A model generated the notes under the pieces. The model was given only the letters and a program-made list of their open reading frames with translations. It was not told the DNA's origin and made no database searches. A stretch of 64,000 bases of DNA from the NCBI RefSeq assembly GCF_000175635.1, contig NZ_ACVP01000012.1, positions 1 through 64,000 on the forward strand. Direction: 5' to 3'. Position numbers and translations under genes: made by a program. Below are positions 37,560-45,042 of the stretch, piece after piece. This stretch comes from Corynebacterium tuberculostearicum SK141 (GTDB taxonomy: Bacteria; Actinomycetota; Actinomycetes; Mycobacteriales; Mycobacteriaceae). The first letter of the stretch is position 1; every line of letters starts with the position of its first letter.

Positions 37560-38618
37560 ATGACAAATCTTCTGACCGAAAATGCGAGCCGGCATGGCTA
37601 CGACAAGTACCGCCGTATGGCCTTTTTCACCGATACTTCCGTGTGCATCGGGTGTAAGGCCTGCGAGGTGGCGTGCAAGGAGTGGAACCGCAACCCGGTA
37701 GAAGGCTATGACGTCACGGGTGATTCCTATGACAACACCGGCGCACTGGGAGCAAATACCTGGCGGCACGTGGCCTTTGTGGAGCAAAACAATGACCGCA
37801 TCGAGCAAGCCCGCGAGGAGGGAAAGAATCTCATTTCCCTGGGTATGCCCTCGGTAGGGGCGCAGGCCCCAGAGGTTGATACCACCCCGCCGGATACGGA
37901 TACGTTCCGGTGGCTCATGTCCTCGGACGTGTGTAAGCACTGCACGCATGCGGGCTGCTTGGACGTGTGTCCTACCGGCGCGCTGTTCCGCACCGAGTTT
38001 GGCACCGTTGTGGTCCAAGATGATGTGTGCAATGGCTGCGGTACCTGCGTGGCCGGCTGCCCGTTTGGCGTCATCGAGCGCCGCGATGACGGCGGTGTGG
38101 CGCTGAAGTATGACAAGACGGCCACGGTGGATTATGTGGATAATTCCCATGCCGGCGTGAACGTGCTGAAAAAGCTTAAGCAGCTTGCCCCGCAGGGGCC
38201 GGACCACACGCCAGGCGAGTCGATGCCGATTAAGAACTTGGGCGTGGCCCAAAAGTGCACCATGTGCTACGACCGCCTGAAGCAGGGCGAACAGCCAGCA
38301 TGTTCTAAGACCTGTCCTACCGATTCCATTCAGTTCGGCCCGTACGAGGAGATGGTGGCCGCGGCCAAGGAACGCGTGCGTGTATTGCACGAGCAAGGCC
38401 TTACCGAGGCCCGCCTTTACGGCGCCAACCAGGACGATGGCGTGGGCGGAACCGGTTCCATCTTCTTGCTGTTGGATTCACCAGAGGTCTACGGTTTGCC
38501 GCCGGATCCGCGCGTGCCGACGGCCGATTTGCCGCAGATGTATAAGACCGCAGCCAAGGCTATCGGCGGCATGGCGCTGGCCGTGGCTGGTTCCTTCCTG
38601 ATTGGGGGACGCAAATGA
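37560..38618 (+). CDS. fdnH: Formate dehydrogenase iron-sulfur (beta) subunit
   Basis: 352 residues. Four ferredoxin-like cysteine groups: CIGCKACEVACKEWN, CKHCTHAGCLDVCP, CNGCGTCVAGCPFGV and CTMCYDRL with CSKTCP, enough for four [4Fe-4S] clusters that wire electrons from the catalytic subunit to the membrane. A single C-terminal transmembrane helix (AIGGMALAVAGSFLIGG) anchors it, as in FdnH. The start directly abuts the fdnG stop (TAAATG) and the stop overlaps the next gene (ATGA), so all three are one operon. Confidence 0.93.
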   Translation: MTNLLTENASRHGYDKYRRMAFFTDTSVCIGCKACEVACKEWNRNPVEGYDVTGDSYDNTGALGANTWRHVAFVEQNNDRIEQAREEGKNLISLGMPSVGAQAPEVDTTPPDTDTFRWLMSSDVCKHCTHAGCLDVCPTGALFRTEFGTVVVQDDVCNGCGTCVAGCPFGVIERRDDGGVALKYDKTATVDYVDNSHAGVNVLKKLKQLAPQGPDHTPGESMPIKNLGVAQKCTMCYDRLKQGEQPACSKTCPTDSIQFGPYEEMVAAAKERVRVLHEQGLTEARLYGANQDDGVGGTGSIFLLLDSPEVYGLPPDPRVPTADLPQMYKTAAKAIGGMALAVAGSFLIGGRK

Positions 38619-39730
38619 GCAACTTTGATGAATACCGTCCACCGCAGCCGGAGCGCCGCAATCGCTACCGGAAGTTCGACGGTACAAAGCCGAAGAAGAA
38701 GCGGAAGCGGCCGGGCGCGGGTGCGCAGGACGGCTCCAAAGAGGAGCGCATGGCGCAGGACTTCGAGTTCTCGTCTTACTATGGCCGACCAGTGGTGAAG
38801 GCTCCGCCGTGGGAATGGCCCATCGGCGCCTACTTCTTCCTGGGTGGCGTGAGCGGCGGCTCGGGGCTCTTGGCCGCTGGTGCACAGGCCGCCGGCAATG
38901 CGCCGCTGCGGCGCACCACGCGGATCTCTGCCTTTGGCGCGGCGGCCGTGGGATCGGTCTTTTTGATTCTGGATTTGGGCCGCCCGGAACGCGCATTGAA
39001 CATGTTCCGCGTCTTCAAGGTGACCTCGCCAATGTCCATGGGCTCGTGGATTTTGTCGGGCTTTGCCAGCGCGGCCGCGCTGCCTGCCGCCGCGGAAGTG
39101 GACGCGGCGACTGGCCACAAGCTGCCGCTGCCGAAATTCGTGCGCACGGCGCTGAAGAAGTCGGCCGGGCCGGCGGGCGCGGTCGCGGGTGTACTCGGTG
39201 GTCCGCTCGCAGGCTATACCGCGGTATTGCTGTCCAATACCTCGAACCCGGTGTGGAATGACATGAAAAAGCACCTGCCGTATGTCTTCGTTTCCTCGGC
39301 AGGTGCGGCGTCGTCAGGCCTGGCTATGGTGACCACTCCGGTCGAGCACGCGGGACCGGCCCGTGTGTTGGGCATGGCCGCTGCAGCAAGTGATCTGGCA
39401 GCGACCAAGGTGCTGGAGGAAGGCATGGAGCCGGAGCCGCGCGAAGCTCTGCACCAGGGTAAGCCGGGCGCGTTGATGAAGGCTTCGGAATACTTCATCG
39501 CAGCCGGCGGTGTCGGTAGCGCGGTGGCTGCGGTGACGAAGTCGCGGGCGGTCTCGGTGGCTGCGGGGCTATCGCTCTTGGCTGGCTCGGCGTGCACGCG
39601 CTTTGGCGTGCTCAACGCCGGCTTGGAAGCGGTGAAGAACCCGGAGACCACCATCGGGCCGCAGAAGCGCCGGGCGGAAAAGCGCCGGCGCGAGCAGGGC
39701 CTCGACCACGATGTGGTGAGCCCGGACTAG
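38615..39730 (+). CDS. NrfD/PsrC-type membrane subunit of formate dehydrogenase
   Basis: 371 residues. A basic, disordered N terminus of about 50 residues (RNRYRKFDGTKPKKKRKR) is followed by multiple hydrophobic segments with the NrfD family pattern (PPWEWPIGAYFFLGGVSGGSG, LILDLGRPERALNMFRVFK, MGSWILSGFA), the quinone-interacting anchor type. It replaces the cytochrome b (FdnI) of E. coli. The 4-base overlap with fdnH indicates translational coupling. Electron output to menaquinone is inferred. Confidence 0.88.
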   Translation: MSNFDEYRPPQPERRNRYRKFDGTKPKKKRKRPGAGAQDGSKEERMAQDFEFSSYYGRPVVKAPPWEWPIGAYFFLGGVSGGSGLLAAGAQAAGNAPLRRTTRISAFGAAAVGSVFLILDLGRPERALNMFRVFKVTSPMSMGSWILSGFASAAALPAAAEVDAATGHKLPLPKFVRTALKKSAGPAGAVAGVLGGPLAGYTAVLLSNTSNPVWNDMKKHLPYVFVSSAGAASSGLAMVTTPVEHAGPARVLGMAAAASDLAATKVLEEGMEPEPREALHQGKPGALMKASEYFIAAGGVGSAVAAVTKSRAVSVAAGLSLLAGSACTRFGVLNAGLEAVKNPETTIGPQKRRAEKRRREQGLDHDVVSPD

Positions 39731-40037
39731 TCCAGGTCCTGCAGGGCGGGGGCGAGCTCCGCGCCGATGTCTTCCATGCGTTGTTGCTCGGCCGCGGAGT
39801 CGCGGCCATCACGGTGGAGGTAGTAGTTCAGCGCTACATCGCCCACGGTGGTCACGCACGTGGTAGATACTGACTCTTCGACCGGCCAGGCGGAGCAATA
39901 AAAGCGCCTGTCAGCGGCGGTGAACTCGAAGGGGGAGTACTCATTGGCGATGCCCCCTCGGACGAGCACCCCACCAGCCCCACCCCGGCAAGGGCGATGG
40001 AGGCGAGGGTGAGGAAAGCGGGGAGGCGTCGGCGCAT
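39727..40037 (-). pseudogene. Frameshifted small lipoprotein gene downstream of selD
   Basis: An ATG at 40037, one base after the selD stop (TAAGATG), opens a good lipoprotein signal: MRRRLPAFLTLASIALAG followed by VGLVGC-SSEG. After that the frame runs into nonsense, while a second frame continues with protein-like sequence (IANEYSPFEFTAADRRFYC, then SVSTTCVTTVGDVALNYYL) to 39727. The two join across a run of five G at the SSEG codons, so a one-base indel, or a sequencing error, would give an intact product of about 103 residues. Two or three cysteines in the body could form disulfides. Not a known family. Confidence 0.6.
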
Positions 40038-40038
40038 C

Positions 40039-41022
40039 TTAGGCCTTAATGAACGCATCGCCGGTGCGCTCGGTGGTATGGCCGATGATGGGGTAGCCGG
40101 GAACCTCGCCGATAAGGAGGAGGCCACCGGAAGTCTGGGCGTCGGCAAGCAGCACAAGCTCTTCTTCGCTCAAGGAGGTATCGAGGTGCGGGCGCACCCA
40201 GTCCAGATTGCGGCGGGAACCGCCAGGGATGAAGCCCTCCGCCAGCGCCTCTTTCGCGCCCTCGACGGTGGGCACGGCGGAAAAATCGAGCTCCGCGGCG
40301 ATGCCGGAGGCGCGGCACATCTTGTACAGGTGGCCGAGCAGTCCGAAGCCGGTGACATCCGTGGCTGCGCGCACGCCCGCCTCCACCGCAGCGCGGGCGG
40401 CCTCACGGTTCAAGGTGGTCATGGAATCAACCGCGGCCCGGGAGACCTCGCCGGTGGCCTTGTGCTTGTTGTTGAGGATGCCCACGCCGATGGGCTTGGT
40501 CAGGGTGATGGGCAGGCCGGGTTCGGCGGCGTCATTGCGCATGAGCTTGTCGGGGGCCACGATGCCGGTAGCTGCCATACCGTACAGGGGCTCGGGCGCG
40601 GTGATGGAATGCCCACCTGTTACGGAGATGCCGGCCTCGGTGGCTATATCCATGCCGCCGCGCAGGACCTCGCGCAGCACATCCAGGCCCAGCTTTTCAT
40701 TGGGCCAGCCCACCAGGTTGATGGCGGTAACCGGGGTGCCACCCATGGCATAGACATCAGAGAGCGCATTGGCCGCGGCCACCCGCCCCCAGTCATAGGG
40801 GTCATTGAGCATGGGAGTGAAAAAGTCCGCGGTGGAGATAACCGCCAGGCCATCTTGAATCTTTACGGCTGCGGCATCATCGCCATCGTCCAAACCAACG
40901 AGCACGTTGGGGTCGGCCTTGCCAATGAGGCCTTCGACGGCGGATTCCAGCTGCCCAGCGGGGATCTTGCAGGCGCAGCCGCCACCAGCTGCGAAAGAGG
41001 TGAGCTTAATATCTTCGGTCAT
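40039..41022 (-). CDS. selD: Selenide, water dikinase (selenophosphate synthetase)
   Basis: 327 residues. It makes selenophosphate from selenide and ATP, the selenium donor for SelA. The glycine-rich N-terminal loop AAGGGCACKI carries catalytic Cys16 and Lys19; the Cys form, not the Sec form. The AIRS-type core has LVGLDDGDDAAAV, STADFFTPMLNDPYDWGRVAAANALSDVYAMGG (segment) and VTDVTGFGLLGHL. Encoded divergently from the tRNA-Sec/selA/selB operon as the middle gene of a three-gene unit with two lipoprotein genes. Confidence 0.96.
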   Translation of the reverse strand: MTEDIKLTSFAAGGGCACKIPAGQLESAVEGLIGKADPNVLVGLDDGDDAAAVKIQDGLAVISTADFFTPMLNDPYDWGRVAAANALSDVYAMGGTPVTAINLVGWPNEKLGLDVLREVLRGGMDIATEAGISVTGGHSITAPEPLYGMAATGIVAPDKLMRNDAAEPGLPITLTKPIGVGILNNKHKATGEVSRAAVDSMTTLNREAARAAVEAGVRAATDVTGFGLLGHLYKMCRASGIAAELDFSAVPTVEGAKEALAEGFIPGGSRRNLDWVRPHLDTSLSEEELVLLADAQTSGGLLLIGEVPGYPIIGHTTERTGDAFIKA

Positions 41023-41034
41023 AGCGCCATTTTA

Positions 41035-41718
41035 CTAGCCCCAGGAAATTGCCTCCGCGCGGTCGAGGCGGTTGAAGGAGGGCACGTGGAAGTGGAACTG
41101 TGCCCCGTGGGGATCGCTTGCCGCATGGGCAGGTTCTGTAAAGGAAACCAGTGCGGTGCGATAGGTTTGGCCTACCTTGGGTATCGCAGGGACCTGGCTA
41201 TAGGGGCAGCTTGCCGCGGCGGAGTTGGGCACCTCATTGGCGCGCGAGCCGTCAGCGGTGGCTGGTGCGAGGTCTGGAAAGGAAGTCGGTGCGGAGGTAT
41301 CCGCAGCTCCGAGGTAAGTCAGCGATACTGGGAAACAGATGGTGGAGGCGGACTCAGGGAGAGTGAAGTCTTCCGAAGAGCCGGTAGGGCGGATGTTGTC
41401 AGCGAGGCGTGGGGCATCTACCCGAACCTTAAAATAACTTATATTTCCCTCGCGAGATTCTGTGAGGACGGAGGCCGTCTCGCCATAGTGCAAGTGGGTG
41501 CCAGGCTCGGTGGCAGTGAAGCCATGTGGGGCGCCGGCTGCGTCCTCGGTGAAGGCTTCCAGCTGCTGCGACTCCACCTCTGGTCGGGTCATGTTGGGGG
41601 ACTCCGCAGGTGGGGAAGTGGCAGGGGAGCACGCGGTGGCGAGAAGGGCGAAGCCGAGTATGCAACCGGCGCCCGCGCGCCGGCCAATCTCTCGCCGCCT
41701 TAAACCTGATAGGAACAT
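41035..41718 (-). CDS. Putative lipoprotein upstream of selD
   Basis: 227 residues. Basic N terminus, hydrophobic core and lipobox LATAC with the cysteine at residue 30, then a Pro/Ser linker and a beta-rich domain of about 170 residues (HGFTATEPGTHLHYGETASVL, KVRVDAPRLADNI, FHVPSFNRLDRAEA). It resembles the extracytoplasmic domains of actinobacterial DUF4352-like lipoproteins only in a general way. It is followed by selD after 12 bases, hence first gene of that operon, with a perfect TATAAT on the minus strand at 41755-41760. A role in selenium metabolism would be guesswork. Confidence 0.65.
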   Translation of the reverse strand: MFLSGLRRREIGRRAGAGCILGFALLATACSPATSPPAESPNMTRPEVESQQLEAFTEDAAGAPHGFTATEPGTHLHYGETASVLTESREGNISYFKVRVDAPRLADNIRPTGSSEDFTLPESASTICFPVSLTYLGAADTSAPTSFPDLAPATADGSRANEVPNSAAASCPYSQVPAIPKVGQTYRTALVSFTEPAHAASDPHGAQFHFHVPSFNRLDRAEAISWG

Positions 41719-41805
41719 AAGTGGAATCTTAGCCCGAATCTTAGAAAAACGTTAATTATACGGAGAATCCCGGGAAATTTCTTCCTCCGTGTAAGGTGAG
41801 CACAC
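41719..41805. promoter_or_regulatory. Divergent promoter region of the selenocysteine genes
   Basis: 87 bases separate the lipoprotein-selD operon from tRNA-Sec. On the minus strand there is a perfect TATAAT (41755-41760). On the plus strand TAAGGT (41792-41797) is placed to start transcription just before the tRNA. Two direct copies of GAATCTTAG (41724-41732 and 41736-41744), 12 bases apart, lie in the selD-side leader and could be a regulatory site. Confidence 0.5.
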
Positions 41806-41900
41806 GGAGGCGTACGTGTCCTGGTGGGCGCCCCGGTCTTCAAAACCGGTGAGGCCGAGCATCTCGGTCTGGCAGGTTCGATTCCTGTCCGTCTCCGCCA
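41806..41900 (+). tRNA. selC: Selenocysteine tRNA, anticodon TCA
   Basis: 95 bases including encoded CCA. Acceptor GGAGGCG pairs with CGTCTCC, with G as discriminator. The D arm has a 6-bp stem and four-base loop (GTGTCC-TGGT-GGGCGC), the hallmark of tRNA-Sec. The anticodon arm is CCGGT-CTTCAAA-ACCGG, with anticodon TCA. The variable arm is long (GAGGCCGAG/CTCGGTCT) and the T arm is GCAGG-TTCGATT-CCTGT. It lies 25 bases upstream of selA. Confidence 0.95.
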
Positions 41901-41925
41901 CCCGCGCGCAAGGAGGAATGCCACA

Positions 41926-43242
41926 GTGCCCACGCCCACGCCTGCTGCCAGCCCGGATCCCCGCAGGAATATTCCCCGCATGGACGAGCTGCTCCAGCTG
42001 CCGGAAGTAGAATCCGCGCGCCAGCGCCTAGCCGAGCACGCCATCCGCGCGATTATCCAGGGCGCAGTCACCCAAGCGCGCCGCGGCCAGCTGCCGGTCA
42101 GCGATATACCCGCAGAAATTGCGCAGCGCCTGGAACAAAAGACAGCGCATTCCTTGCAGCCGGTCATTAACGCCACCGGCGTCATCATTCATACGAACTT
42201 AGGGCGTGCCCCGCTTCCCAGCGCCGCGGTAGAGGCCCTGCAGGCCGCTGCCTCCTATACGGATGTGGAAATGGACCTGGACTCGGGCAAGCGATCAAAA
42301 AATCGCGGGGCCGGCGCCACGGCCGCGCTGCTCGCGGCCTGCCCCGGTGCAGAAGATGCCTTAGTGGTCAATAACGGCGCCAGCGCCTTGTTGCTTGCCA
42401 CCGCTGCGCTCGCTCCCGGCAAAGAGGTCATCATTTCGCGCGGCGAGCTCATTGAGATTGGAGCGGGCTTTCGCCTGCCGGAACTCATCGAGTCCACGAC
42501 CACGCGCCTTAAAGAAATTGGGGCGACTAACCGCACACACCTGGCCGATTATGAACGCGCGCTAGGCGATAACACCGGCGCCATCTTGAAGGTGCACCCT
42601 TCCAATTTCCGCATCGAGGGCTTTACCGCCGCAGTCGGGGTAGAGGAACTGCACCGCCTAGCGGTGGAGAACGATACGCGACTCATCGTGGACTTGGGCT
42701 CCGGCCTGCTCACCCATGACCCGGCGCTGCCAGAAGAACCAGATATCCAGGCCCAGCTGCGCGCCGGGGCCGATATCGTCATTGCCTCTGGCGATAAGCT
42801 GCTCGGCGGTCCGCAGGCAGGAATCTTGCTCGGCACCAAGGAGGCGATTGCCGCGGTGAAGAAGCACCCGCTGGCCCGTGCGGTGCGCATAGATAAGCTG
42901 CGGCTTAACGCGCTGGAGGCGGCCATTTCGACGCCCTCGAATGCGGTGCAGGACGCCCTCCACCTTGATCCCCAGACCCACCGCGCGCGCACGGAAGCCA
43001 TCGCGCAGGCAGTCGGGGCAGAAGTGGTGCCTCATGATGGCCGCGTGGGCGGTGGCGGGGCGCCCGAGTACCCGCTGCCGGGCTTCGCGGTGAGCCTGCC
43101 CGAGCGCTATGCGGACGCGCTGCGCCGCCAGGCCCCGCCCGTGGTAGGCCGCGTGCATCAGGGCCGCTGCTTGGTGGATATTCGCTGCGTTCCCGCCCAC
43201 CACGACGCCGCGGTTATTGCCGCTATTAAGGCGGTGGGATAG
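41926..43242 (+). CDS. selA: L-seryl-tRNA(Sec) selenium transferase
   Basis: 438 residues from the GTG at 41926, preceded by AAGGAGGAA; the frame is open back to 41824 only because it runs through the tRNA gene. The PLP enzyme converts Ser-tRNA(Sec) to Sec-tRNA(Sec) with selenophosphate. PLP-binding Lys291 lies in ASGDKLLGGPQAG. PVINATGVIIHTNLGRAPL, YTDVEMDLDSGKRSKNRG and IGATNRTHLADYE are characteristic. The selB start follows the stop directly (TAGGTG). Confidence 0.96.
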   Translation: MPTPTPAASPDPRRNIPRMDELLQLPEVESARQRLAEHAIRAIIQGAVTQARRGQLPVSDIPAEIAQRLEQKTAHSLQPVINATGVIIHTNLGRAPLPSAAVEALQAAASYTDVEMDLDSGKRSKNRGAGATAALLAACPGAEDALVVNNGASALLLATAALAPGKEVIISRGELIEIGAGFRLPELIESTTTRLKEIGATNRTHLADYERALGDNTGAILKVHPSNFRIEGFTAAVGVEELHRLAVENDTRLIVDLGSGLLTHDPALPEEPDIQAQLRAGADIVIASGDKLLGGPQAGILLGTKEAIAAVKKHPLARAVRIDKLRLNALEAAISTPSNAVQDALHLDPQTHRARTEAIAQAVGAEVVPHDGRVGGGGAPEYPLPGFAVSLPERYADALRRQAPPVVGRVHQGRCLVDIRCVPAHHDAAVIAAIKAVG

Positions 43243-45015
43243 GTGTACGTCGTCGCCACTGCCGGTCATGTGGATCACGGCAAGTCCACCCTGGTGCGGG
43301 CTCTTACGGAGATGGACCCGGACCGCTGGGAGGAAGAAAAGCGCCGCGGGCTCACCATTGATTTGGGGTTTGCCTGGACCACGCTGCCTTCTGGCGCGGA
43401 TGTGGCTTTCGTAGATGTGCCCGGCCATGAAAAATTCTTAGGCAATATGCTCGCTGGCGTGGGCCCAGCCCCGGTGGTCCTCTTTGTGGTTGCGGCCGAT
43501 GAGGGATGGCAGGCCCAGTCCACCGACCACCGCGATGCCTTGCGTGCGCTGGGAGTAGAGCACGGCATTATTGCGCTCACTCGCAGCGATCGCGCCACCG
43601 TGGACCGCACCGCAGAAATCCGAACGCAGCTGGCCGGCACCCCGCTTGCCGACGCCCCCATTATTCCCGTATCCGCTCCTACCGGCGACGGCATTGCGGC
43701 GCTGCGGCAGGCGCTCGATGAGGTCCTTGCCGCAGTGCCCGTTCCCGATGCGCAGGCGCCCGTGCGCCTGTGGGTAGACCGCGCCTTTAGCGTGAAGGGC
43801 GCGGGCACCGTGGTGACCGGAACGCTTGCCGCGGGTACCCTGCGCGTGGGCGATAGCCTTAAGGTGGTCACGGCCGGTGGGGAAAGGGACGTGGAAGTCC
43901 GCGGCCTGCATAGTGAAAATCGCGCGCAGGATTCACTCGGCCCCGTCACTCGCGCGGCCGTCAACCTGCGTGGGGCGGATGCCGCCGATATCCACCGCGG
44001 CGACGTGCTGCTTACCCCGGGTGCGTGGCGCCTGGTGGACCACCTCGATGTCCGCCGCACCTTTGGCGCGGATCTCGATGGGCTGCCCGATAACCTCGTC
44101 GTGCACACTGGTACCGCCGGGGTAGAGGCTCACCTGCGTCCCTTGTCTGGCGATTTCGCGCGCATCAGCCTGGCACATCCGCTGCCGCTGCGGCTCCTTG
44201 ATCGCTTCGTAGTGCGCAGCCCTGGCGGCCGGCACGTCGTCGCTGGGGTAGAGGCAGTAGATCTGCGCCCGCCGGAGTTTAACCGGCGCGGTGACGCCCG
44301 CCGCCGCGCAGAAGAGCTCAGCGCCCAGGACTCTTTCCGCGATCCCGCCTCCTACCTGCGCCGCGTCGGCTTCGCCCGTGTGGATGACTTAGCCCGCGAC
44401 GGCTTTATTACCGCAGCGCCGCCGCAAGGCATTATCGCCTTCCGCGACTGGTGGATTGCGGCCTCCCAGGTAACTCGGTGGAAGCACGCGCTTACCGACG
44501 CCCTGCAAGCCCACGCTGCTGCACATCCCCTGGCACCGGGAATGCCCCGCAAAGCAGCCTTGGATGCCCTCGGCCTGCAAGAAGAAGGCTTGCTGGGCCT
44601 TGCCATCGCGGCTACGAAGGCGGAAAGCAGTGAGGGAGTGTTGCGCTTTCCCGGGCAGCGGGCGGACCTCGGTGCGGCGGAGCGCGGGGTCGCTGCCATC
44701 GAGGAAAGGCTTAAGGTAGAACCTTTTGCGGCACCCGAGGCAGATGACCTAACGGAGCTGGGCCTGGGCCCAAAGGCACTTGCCGCCGCCGAGCGCGCCG
44801 GGCGCCTCCTGCGCCTCAAGCAGGGAATCGTGCTCTTGCCCTCGGCACCGGAGGAGGCGCGCCGGCGCCTTAGCGTACTGGAGCAACCCTTTACGCTTTC
44901 GGCAGCCCGTAAAGCGCTGGGCACCACGCGACGGGTAGCCATCCCGCTGCTGGAATACCTCGACGCCCAGCGGATTACGCGCCGCGGCGACGGGGGCCAG
45001 CGCACCCTGCGCTAG
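43243..45015 (+). CDS. selB: Selenocysteine-specific elongation factor SelB
   Basis: 590 residues from a GTG abutting the selA stop. It carries Sec-tRNA(Sec) to ribosomes paused at a UGA with a SECIS. The GTPase domain has GHVDHGKST (8-16), RRGLTIDLGFAW (switch I), DVPGHEKFL (G3) and LTRSD (variant G4). EF-Tu-like domains II and III follow (VKGAGTVVTGTLAAG and onwards to about 335). The C-terminal winged helices (about 390-590) end in FTLSAARKALGTTRRVAIPL and LLEYLDAQRITRRGD, the part that binds the SECIS loop. All parts look intact. Confidence 0.96.
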   Translation: MYVVATAGHVDHGKSTLVRALTEMDPDRWEEEKRRGLTIDLGFAWTTLPSGADVAFVDVPGHEKFLGNMLAGVGPAPVVLFVVAADEGWQAQSTDHRDALRALGVEHGIIALTRSDRATVDRTAEIRTQLAGTPLADAPIIPVSAPTGDGIAALRQALDEVLAAVPVPDAQAPVRLWVDRAFSVKGAGTVVTGTLAAGTLRVGDSLKVVTAGGERDVEVRGLHSENRAQDSLGPVTRAAVNLRGADAADIHRGDVLLTPGAWRLVDHLDVRRTFGADLDGLPDNLVVHTGTAGVEAHLRPLSGDFARISLAHPLPLRLLDRFVVRSPGGRHVVAGVEAVDLRPPEFNRRGDARRRAEELSAQDSFRDPASYLRRVGFARVDDLARDGFITAAPPQGIIAFRDWWIAASQVTRWKHALTDALQAHAAAHPLAPGMPRKAALDALGLQEEGLLGLAIAATKAESSEGVLRFPGQRADLGAAERGVAAIEERLKVEPFAAPEADDLTELGLGPKALAAAERAGRLLRLKQGIVLLPSAPEEARRRLSVLEQPFTLSAARKALGTTRRVAIPLLEYLDAQRITRRGDGGQRTLR

Positions 45016-45042
45016 CGAGGCCTCTGTGGCCGAGCATCACAC

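Noticed and set aside
36390..38396. A 668-codon open frame on the minus strand
   Set aside because: It is antisense to fdnG and fdnH, has no recognisable motif, and its composition (Arg/His/Leu/Gly-rich) is that of a GC-rich shadow frame.
41824..41925. Upstream extension of selA to 41824
   Set aside because: This part is the selenocysteine tRNA. The GTG at 41926 has a strong ribosome site.
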